This document shows positions 55,932-64,000 of a stretch of 64,000 bases of DNA, piece by piece. A model generated the notes under the pieces. That model made no database searches and was not told where the DNA came from. It saw only the letters and a list, made by a program, of their open reading frames with translations. The DNA comes from Adineta vaga (Eukaryota; Rotifera): NCBI GenBank assembly GCA_021613535.1, contig CP075492.1, positions 7,998,001-8,062,000 on the forward strand. The letters run 5' to 3'. The stretch's first letter is position 1; every line of letters begins with the position of its first letter. The position numbers were made by a program, and so were the translations under genes.

Positions 55932-57622
55932 TTAATTATCGTTTACAGATGAAACTAATGCTGTTTGTTCGTCAGTTCTTCTCGAACGAAATGAATGATA
56001 AGTCAATAACACTAAAATAGTTGCAACTAGAGCAATAAGAAACATGAAACAGAGCATTATCCAAGTTGCTTGTAATAAAGCGCCAGCATATAATGGACCA
56101 ACAACAGTAGCAATATTGACAATAGAACGTTGAATACCTTGACCAATACCTTGTTGTTCTTCATTAATCTCTCGTGTAAATAAAGTTGTCGTTGTTACCG
56201 CAATTAATGGTAAAGCAAGAATATCTAATGCAACGAATAATAAGAATATGGGAAGATATTTTTTTGAACCAACTTCTGAGAATGGTAAGATAATAACACC
56301 AATAAGACAAGCAATAGTAAGAATGACATAAGCAAAGAGAAGAACAGTTTGATCACGAACTTTTTTCGAAACATAGTGTAAACCAGTATAGACAAGGGTT
56401 ATTTCAATAGCAGCAACAGTAAATAAAAGCGATATTTCGATTTCATGCCAATTAAATTGATAGTTTGTAAATGGAGTTAAAGTTGTTTCAAGTGCTGTTT
56501 GATTGAAATAAGCAATGAATGAAGTTATTAGAAGAACCTAAATTGAAAAGAAGATATAAATATTATTTTTCTAGTATTTCATACCAAAATAGCAGGATTT
56601 TTACATAGTTTAATACAATGTTGACACACTTGACCGAATGAATTTGTTCGAATTGCATTTGAGAATGATTTTGAATCATGCTAAGATAGGAATGAACTTT
56701 CTATGTTTATTAGAATTTATTTTGTAACTTACAATCTTGTTAGGTGTATCACAAAAAAAACAAAGAGTTAATAATATAACGATAAACCATAGAGTAGCCA
56801 TGAATAAACCAGGAGCATTATACATGGTCACATGTAAATTAAATAGATCGAAATTTAATTGTTTGATAAAAATAGTAAAACATGGCCCAAGAAAAAGACC
56901 TATCTGACGACAACCTTAGTGTAGAAAAAAAGAAAGAAAGAAAGAACGAAAAGAATGAATTCATTTGCTTTGTTGGATCTATTTTACCGAGTATTTTTGC
57001 AAAAAGTTGTGTTCGTGTTTCTGCTGTTGATCTTCTCGATATTTCTGCTAATAAGGGTGGCTAAATAGGAGAAAACATTATTCGATCTGGTTTCTCTGTT
57101 CAATAGTTTATTTCTTACCACTAAACCCATTCCAATACCAGCAATTAATCGAGAAATAACCACAATATAAATATTAATACCAATAAAATAGAGCACATTA
57201 CCGATAATTAGACATGTGATTCCGATTAAAACTAATTTTTTTAATGAAACACCAATATCGTCTAGGTAACCAAAGATTAATCCAGCTATTGCACCTGATA
57301 AAGCAAAGACGGATAGAAGAATACCCATGGTAAAGCCTGCATAATGATTCTGCATAAATGTATTGATATAACCCCAAGCTGTAGGTAAAATAATGGCATA
57401 GTCAATTCCTGCAAAGAATATTTTTTGAGATATAATATGATTTTGAAATAAATTGTGTTTACCTGTTAACAACGCTATCAAAGCAATGATAATCAAGGTC
57501 AAAATTCGCTCACGTCGCTGGTTGGGTGTCAATAAATCTGCAGTATCATTTGATATTTGATCAGGCGGAATGGGATTCTGAAAAGAATCAGACAATTGTC
57601 GTTGTTGATGATCATTAGCCAT
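55932..57622 (-). CDS. Major facilitator superfamily transporter, MFSD8/CLN7-like
   Basis: Polytopic membrane transporter. It starts MANDHQQRQLSDSF at 57622; the acceptor just upstream (ttatag) suggests a 5' UTR intron, and the longer frame to 57688 is thus ignored. Helices run ERILTLIIIALIALLTG, then (after an intron) IDYAIILPTAWGYINTF, GFTMGILLSVFALSGAIAGL with GYLDDIG, VLIGITCLIIGNVLYFIG and VVISRLIAGIGMGLV. The second half includes LFLGPCFTIFIKQLNF with LHVTMYNAPGLFMATL, close in pattern to the MFSD8 stretch LQINMYTTP. It ends with a helix and TALVSSVNDN. I count about 12 hydrophobic segments. The family (MFS) is certain; MFSD8 is the best guess. Confidence 0.82.
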
Positions 57623-58703
57623 AATATCTATAATACAAAAAGAGAAATATTTTACGTCGTTAATCGATGTAAAAGTAGAGAAAAACAAACGATTTGAGGT
57701 ATTTCTTGTTTTTTCTTTTCTTTTTTTTACTCGTATTAATCATCGATTTTTATTGTACACTCAACCAATCGATACTTTACCGAATACGAATGTATCTTAA
57801 TTATAAAAGAGAGGTTTCTATCTACATCGAATAACAATTACAGATCAGTAGAAAAACCAGTATTAGTTTTACATCTACCGTTATTAAATGTTACAGAAGA
57901 GTCGCTGTCGCTTTTTTCCGCTTTTCACCGATGTTTAATAAAGAACTGAAGAAAAAAAACCTTTTTTTTCTCTCTCTCTCGTTGTCAATATCCCTGATGT
58001 ATGTACATGTGTCAGTAGAAAAAAGGCACACGCACCCCTTGATTGCTAAGTATGTTGTAGAAAGAAATAAAACAAGAAAAAAAAGGACTGCTATCAGTCT
58101 CTATAAGGAACAGCAGCGAGGAAAAAATGTGTATGGAAATTCATCATATTGATTAAAACAACATTTTCTTAATTTACTGAATGGTTTAAATTTAGCACAA
58201 GAGAAATTTTTTTATAATCATTGAATTATGATGAAAGATTGCAGTTTTTAGAAGAATGCGTAATAGGATCTTTAACCAAAGTAAATATCGATTTTGACAA
58301 TGATTGCAGACATATATTATTGAGAAATGCCTTCGTTGCAATAAAAAAAGATGGATGTGAAATAAGAATATATGTGTGTCGATCGGAAGTAGATCATTAA
58401 ATATGTACGAACGAAAATGATTCTTCGCAAAATTAATTATTGCAAGTTTATTATTTAATTCTACACAATCGATTATTAGACAAGTACATTTTGAACAGAG
58501 ATTGAAGGGTTACTGTCACTAAAGAGATGAATTTTTCTCTGTTCAACTTTGACACTTCGCATATTGGTTAGATAAATAATTAAAACATTTTCGCTTTACA
58601 CCGATGTCATAAATGTTTTCGTATCTTATCTATCCGAGGCAAAACTATAAAACAACAACGTATTCTTTGAAATTGTGTAAAAGAAAAAGACATTCATTCA
58701 CAG
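57623..58703. promoter_or_regulatory. Divergent intergenic region between the MFS gene and the ART-like fragment
   Basis: About 1.1 kb holding the MFS promoter and probable 5' UTR intron (57625-57650 side). It has a polypyrimidine run near 57961-57983 and otherwise AT-rich sequence. No convincing gene: the plus-strand frame at 57931 is low-complexity. Confidence 0.4.
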
Positions 58704-58967
58704 ATGGAAACGTCAACGGTTATTAATTATCGTCTGGTGGATGATATTGGTAATGAACCAAAGCAAATACTCAAACCAATTACTGACTACAAGCGTGAAT
58801 CGTTCGTATCACTTGAGGAGATCTGCAAATCTCTAGAAGATATACTCGATCATGAATTAAAACGAAATATTATTATCGCCAAAATGAATTCTGAATATGA
58901 TCTTACACAAGATGAATCTGCTTCGATTCACTTGTACAGTATGAAATGGAATATTTGTAAAAACTAG
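58704..58967 (+). pseudogene. N-terminal fragment of a mono-ADP-ribosyltransferase-like protein
   Basis: An ORF of 87 residues, YRLVDDIGNEPKQILKPI, then VSLEEICKSLEDILDHEL and YDLTQDESASIHLYSMKW, and a stop six residues later. The QDESASIHLY.M.W block is the N-terminal helix region that I associate with animal, especially rotifer, ART-family proteins. The catalytic part (the R-S-E motifs) is missing. A donor (ATTT|gtaaaa) exists just before the stop, but no ART continuation is found in the next kilobase. It is a truncated copy, or a short gene of unknown use. ART-family function is inferred from this one block only. Confidence 0.5.
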
Positions 58968-61578
58968 TTTAAACATAGTCCTAAATCGAATACTAAGTCT
59001 AATACTCTACAAAAAAGCTGGATGATAGTAATTCATGTTTCTTGAAACATATATCGATTTTCTCTTGTTTAAAGAGGTGTTCTTAGGTACAATAGTTAAA
59101 TAAGCAATACTCTTGTTGAAAATTTTCACATCTTATGCAATTTCAACTTGCCTCAATTCTATTGACTTCAACTTTAAAAGTAAATGAATATCATTGGTTT
59201 TGAAACAACTTGCTTATCATGTAACATCTAATCATTCAACAATATTTTGTTGAGGTCCCAAAAAGTACACAGCTATTATTGAAATCATTCATTTACTCCC
59301 TAGGCTAGGATATCGATTGAACACAAAAACGCTTGGCCGTATCTATGAAAATCGTGTGTCGTATGGTAAGAAAACAATCATTCGTTTAGACTGTCATCTG
59401 AATTCAGACTATTCAACAGAAAAACCTCGTTGATTGATCACTATCCAACTTATTATACCGAGAAGCATATTTTTCGTGAAAATATCCGAGAAAAGCTATG
59501 CACTTAATCAGCCACCGTGAAACACAATATTCCACAAACGACTATTTTCACGAGCTCGATAATATACAAACAATGACACAAGTACTTCGATCCATATCAC
59601 ATGCAATGTTCATTCCAACACGGCATTTAGTATTTCTTTCCAACCTGATCTTTGAGTCTGAAAAGATATGTCTGTGCTTAGTGCCGTCACTATTATAAAT
59701 TCTTTAAATAAACTCTGTATTCTGATTGTTGTTCGATCTTTGACAACAGTAGAAAAGCATTACCATTTGAAATCAATTTAGGCAAAACGTTTGCTTCATT
59801 TTTTGTTCATGATTGTGAGATATCACATGCTCATTAATAAGAAGAATACTTTTATATTTATCTTTTAACACTGGAAAATGATGTGAATTCTCCATAGTCC
59901 TGTAGTAAGATTTATTCGATTGATTTTGTCAGTCATTATAGGTCTTTAGTAATTGGTATGGTATACGCTATTTTCATATAATATTTTCTTCGATAAAGTG
60001 CAGAGTTCCAAAAGCAAAGTATTCATTCTAATTAATTTCTGGAATGATGAAACAGTATTCTTGCTTGTTGTCAATTTTCGTGAGCAAAATTATTGAATAT
60101 TCAATAGATAATATTAGAAACTATGAACATAAAATTGCATAAACAATTGTCATTTCACTCAGATCATATCGTCATAGTTTTTCGCATTTCAATATCTAAG
60201 AATTATTTTAGCAAAAATCCGCATTAAGTATAACAGAAGTTTTAATAGTATCTGTATGTGCAAGAATCTACCAAAGATGATCTTGCAGATTCACAAATTC
60301 TATTTTCATCACCGTTTTGTCTGATTCTACCTTGTACCTATTCTCTTCTGTTGCAACAGAAATAGACCGTCTAGCATCTGGTGAATTTTTGAGTGTTGCA
60401 TCGCTTCAAATCACCTTATGTTAAAATTCTTAAAACAAAAGCTAACGAATGATCTTGATTCGAATATCATTCGAATACTAACATTTTCAAAATGAAGGTG
60501 CTCGCAAATCATTGTTTTATTGCTAAGTACAAGTGAAATCAATCGTTGAATATAAAAAATCAAATAAGTGTTCATCGACTTCATCAAGATCATCGTTGAT
60601 AATTCAATACAACTTTATAAATATCGATTATACAATAACAACAAAATTCCAGTTCAAGTCATCTAACAGATGAACGATTCCTCAATTCATATATCATTCT
60701 ATTTCATAAAAAAAGTTTCAAATTTTACTACAACATGATTATACATGTAGTTGTTTGCAAACAGTCGAAATAGAAAGCATACAAGTATCTCAAATTTTTG
60801 GAAGAATAATAAGATGACTCACTATTTAGTTACATTAGCATATTACGAAATACATATATTTTACGATTCAATTAATAAAACAATCTGAAGGTATGTAAGA
60901 CACTTGAACCTATCTATCATGCACTACTGCCAATACAAAACTAATTTCTTTTTACTATAAGAAAGTAAAGAATCAAGGGCACTTATCTGTAAGTAACTAG
61001 GCAATTTGTTCTGAAGGTTGAAAATAAAAGAAGACATACTAATATACTATAGTGAGAACGAATTTGATGAAAAACTAACTATCGTAATTATTATTTGTTC
61101 ATTTATTCATCTTTTCTCTCAGTTATCATATGAACATTCGTTCTGTTCACTAGATCACAGAATTTATTCTATGAAATAAGTAAACCGTTTTATATAATTA
61201 TATTCTTTCTCATTTGTTTCTTTCGATTAGTGCTTGTCAATAGCTTATATTCTTCTGCATTCGTTTTAGAATAAATACATATCGAGGAAAGAAAAAAAAA
61301 CTTCACTACCTTTCGTCAAACTGTTTTCATTTTAATTACAAAGGATTCTTCTTTCTTTCATACTTTTACAGTGTATTTCTGTTTTCTTTTCTTTGATTTG
61401 AACTCAACTTGTGAGTACACTCTCACTCTTTCGAAAATGAAAAGAGAACGTCAATTTCTTCTAGCAATATAGTTGTCACAATCACAATATATGCATATTG
61501 CATACATACAATATATGACTTTCAATCATGTCTCATACGGTATCGTGAACACATTTATACTCAATCACTCTTTTAAAC
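58968..61578. other. Long gene-poor region with a coding-like relic at 59250-59698
   Basis: About 2.6 kb. At 59250-59698 three coding-like pieces in different frames follow one another (see findings). From 59700 to 61578 the sequence is AT-rich with no recognisable gene, RNA or transposon; pyrimidine-rich tracts occur near 61320-61400, just before the galactosyltransferase gene. Confidence 0.45.
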
Positions 61579-63856
61579 ATGCGCAAAATATACTGGCGTC
61601 GAACTTATTCATCACCAATAATTCTGTCCATTTTATTAATATGTTTTGTTATATTTACAACTATGTTTCATGTGAAACAGGAAAGTATTATTTCATTCAT
61701 TTACAATACACCTATTGATTGTGATAAATCTGAAACGAATGCTATAGCTCAATCATCAACTATTCCTCCATATTACTTATTAATTCCATATCAAGAATTT
61801 GCTATGCGTACATCGATTTCATGTCGTTCATACAAGCTTGCTGAACCAAAAAAAGATCTAGCAAAATTTCATCCACAATATTCTCAATATTTAAATGGCT
61901 CATTTTCATTTGTTGTACCTTATTCTAATATCAGTTTTAATGATATCGAAAATTTCTATCAAAAAACTCTCGTAACAAAAAAAACGAAAGCAGAAATTTT
62001 ACAAACATCATTTGCTTCCAATATCACCTTTGAAAATGTACCTTATCAATATGAAAATGGAATGTGGTATCCTACTGGTGTAACATCAATACAACGAACA
62101 GCTATTTTAATTCCATTACAAGGAAGAGATTTTAATGCAAAAGCATTTATATTGAATATACATGCATTTGCGCGACGACAGCTTTTAACATATACAATTA
62201 TTCTCATCGAACAGGTATGTGTTTGATTACATGAATAATTTTAAGCTGTTTGGCATAGACTAACAAATAAACAAAGCACTTCAGAGGTTTCTTCTTTTTA
62301 TAAACTGAATCGGCTAAAAGTACATGTTTTTGCGTACCCAAAAATGAGTACACTACTTGAATCGGCTGTGTCTCCGCCCATTTATACAATAACTCTTCAC
62401 GGCCATATTCAATTTAGCTGAAATTTCGTACACAGAATTTTGTAATTAATATCTCAGTCAAGTTCGCAGATGAGCTCAATAGATTGTACCATTGGTGATT
62501 TACAGAAAGATTTCTCAATATTTCTATACTTAAAGTAGAATGTTTGTCTGCCTCTTCGCTATCCATTCAGTTCCTGTAATAGCCAAGGTCACCAAACTTT
62601 CCATGGTGCTTCCATAAGTCTAGGGAACGGTCAAGAGAGTGTTGACATACGAGTAGGTGATCTGGATGAATTTCACCCAAGTCTTCTCTGTGTTATTTCA
62701 CATTATCAAAGTCATTCTAAGTGTGCTAGTTATTGAAAAAAAATGTAGAAATTCATTCAAAAACATAAGTTCTTTTAATTTGAATGCCTTATATGAACAT
62801 TATTCAAGTATCAATAACATGTTATTGACAACAGATTTGAAACCTCTTGCTTTTTTTTGTCCACTGAAAAAGTGAGCGTATTACAGAATCAATCAGTATG
62901 TCCGCCCACCCATTCGATTACACGATAAATCCTGAAAGACTAATCCACTTGTGATGAAACTTTCTACAGAATATTATCACATCAATATCTCGCTCAAATT
63001 CGAAGATGAGCCTGATTGGACGCACCACGCTGAGTTATTGAAAAACTGCTGACATTTTCCTATATCTTCTATCACATACGCCTTTTGCAGTACACATAAC
63101 TTTTGGATAAAATCCGAAGTTTCCTCATTTATTTTTCTTCTTTATAGGTAAGCCCACTTGGTCATCGATTTAATAAGGGTCGTCTATTCAATGCTGGTGT
63201 CCGTTATATTGAAAAGAATAAATCTTTAAATGTAACCTGTTTAATATTACATGATGTTGATTTAATTCCAGAAAATGATAGAAATTTTTATACCTGTGAA
63301 CCTTTACATCCAAAACATACAACAATACGTGTTCGACAAATTGGTAGTAAACGTGGTTATTCGCGTTATTATGAATTTTTAATTGGTGGTGTCTTATTAT
63401 TAACACCAGATATGTATAAAAAAGTGAATGGTTTTTCAAATTTATACTGGGGATGGGGTGGTGAAGATGATGATCTATCATTGAGGATGATACAGAGACG
63501 TATGTGTATTGTACGACCTCTCGATCCGGTCGCAATCTATGCTGGTAGGTTTAACACATTTGTTTTTTTCTTTCTGTATTTTGCATGATTTAGCCTTACC
63601 TCATCCGCATGGCCATCGAAATAACGCTCGTTTTAATCTATTAACATGGTCAACCGTTCGATTGGATACAGATGGATATAAACAAATCGATTCAATGATA
63701 CGTATTGTTAACATACAGAAAAGATCGACTGTTATTCATCTGAAATTGGATGTTAATGTTGATAAAAATTTTTCTCCATCGTCTTCATTCAATCAAGTTC
63801 ATGCAAAAATAACAACAAGCAGTAAAATGAATACAACATCTTCAAATACTACTTAG
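61579..63856 (+). CDS. B4GALT: Beta-1,4-galactosyltransferase-like Golgi enzyme
   Basis: Type II Golgi glycosyltransferase that moves galactose from UDP-Gal to GlcNAc or xylose (exact acceptor unknown). Exon 1 (61579-62213) codes a short cytoplasmic tail and one anchor helix (ILSILLICFVIFTTMF), a stem, then AILIPLQGRDFNAKAFIL and LLTYTIILIEQ. A 936-base intron leads to exon 2 with HRFNKGRLFNAGVRYIE, the metal motif LILHDVDLIPEN (D-V-D), YSRYYEFLIGGVLLLT, the FSNLYWGWGGEDDDLSLRM donor and acceptor loop, and RRMCIVRP. Exon 3 gives HPHGHRNNARFNLL and a low-complexity end. All key residues of the B4GALT fold are there. AATAAA lies at 63945-63950. Confidence 0.94.
62368..63030. repeat. Pair of diverged repeats inside the galactosyltransferase intron
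   Basis: Two copies of a ~120-base unit, near 62368-62500 and 62896-63030, in the same direction. Shared blocks in order: tccgccca, acagaat, aatatctc..tcaa.ttcg, agatgagc, and gattg.ac.cac. They are strongly diverged. They may be remains of a dispersed repeat or an old internal duplication that enlarged this intron. Confidence 0.45.
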
Positions 63857-63944
63857 TTACTATTCTATCAGATATAAATCGATGTGTTTTTTTCCTTTAT
63901 TCAATACTATATTCATCGTATACTGTATAAGGATATATTTTCGT

Positions 63945-63950
63945 AATAAA
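63945..63950 (+). terminator. Poly(A) signal AATAAA of the galactosyltransferase gene
   Basis: AATAAA 90 bases after the stop codon, followed by a T/C-rich stretch. Confidence 0.6.
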
Positions 63951-64000
63951 ATATTCTTCGACTGACAAGATCAGGTCACATATTTTCTCGTCTTGTCGTA

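Noticed and set aside
56882-57064. Plus-strand ORF with Lys/Glu run
   Set aside because: Antisense of the MFS gene and its intron.
58200-61500. tRNA, rRNA or transposon in the gene-poor region
   Set aside because: No B-box (GGTTCGANNCC), no terminal repeats and no transposase motif were found on either strand.

Overview
This is nuclear DNA from a small invertebrate animal. It is AT-rich, genes lie close together on both strands, and most introns are about 44-60 bases with GT..AG ends, so most genes are broken into many short open reading frames. The proteins are animal ones (BPTF, PERK, otopetrin, SLC4, AIMP2, B4GALT). Three further families point, by inference only, to a bdelloid rotifer such as Adineta or Rotaria: an F-box protein with one leucine-rich repeat per exon, an F-box/LRR-like protein, and an ADP-ribosyltransferase-type fragment with the motif QDESASIHLY. 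There is no sign of bacterial operons, CRISPR arrays, rRNA or tRNA genes.

Layout. 1-6.5 kb: chromatin remodeller BPTF/NURF301 (minus strand, 3' part outside the window), divergent from a five-exon SUMO gene (plus). 7.9-18 kb: three minus-strand genes, the ER-stress kinase PERK, BTBD10, and an otopetrin proton channel. 19-20.1 kb: a plus-strand BTB protein. 20.3-28.3 kb: an SLC4 anion exchanger with many small exons and long 5' introns. 29 kb: a small secreted, dibasic-site peptide precursor. 30-39.3 kb: a run of minus-strand housekeeping genes, DTD1 (with a decayed partial copy beside it), a ZDHHC9/14/18-type palmitoyltransferase, POLR1D, ADSL, an AIMP2 that lacks its C-terminal domain, and DHPS. 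40.4-43 kb: a tandem LITAF-domain pair whose promoters are still alike. 43.4-46.6 kb: an orphan gene, a GPI-type cupredoxin-like surface protein, and the F-box/LRR gene. 46.7-48.5 kb: a frameshifted F-box gene. 48.7-53 kb: POLR2E and a protein resembling the N-terminal part of nucleoporin RanBP2/Nup358, divided by a 184-base divergent promoter. 54.8-57.6 kb: a C2H2 zinc-finger gene and an MFSD8-like transporter, converging with 87 bases between stops. 58.7-59.7 kb: an ART-like fragment and a coding-like relic. 61.6-63.9 kb: a beta-1,4-galactosyltransferase.

Many genes here serve translation and protein quality control: PERK (eIF2 kinase), DTD1 (D-aminoacyl-tRNA proofreading), AIMP2 (synthetase complex scaffold), DHPS (eIF5A hypusination), and POLR1D and POLR2E (shared polymerase subunits). 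I see no operon-like arrangement, so this is probably just gene density. I found no clearly new multi-gene system. The observations most worth checking are the LRR gene built of exactly 84-nt exons, the half-length AIMP2, the stand-alone Nup358-like N-terminus, the LITAF pair with conserved promoters, the cupredoxin-like protein without copper ligands, and several decaying gene copies.
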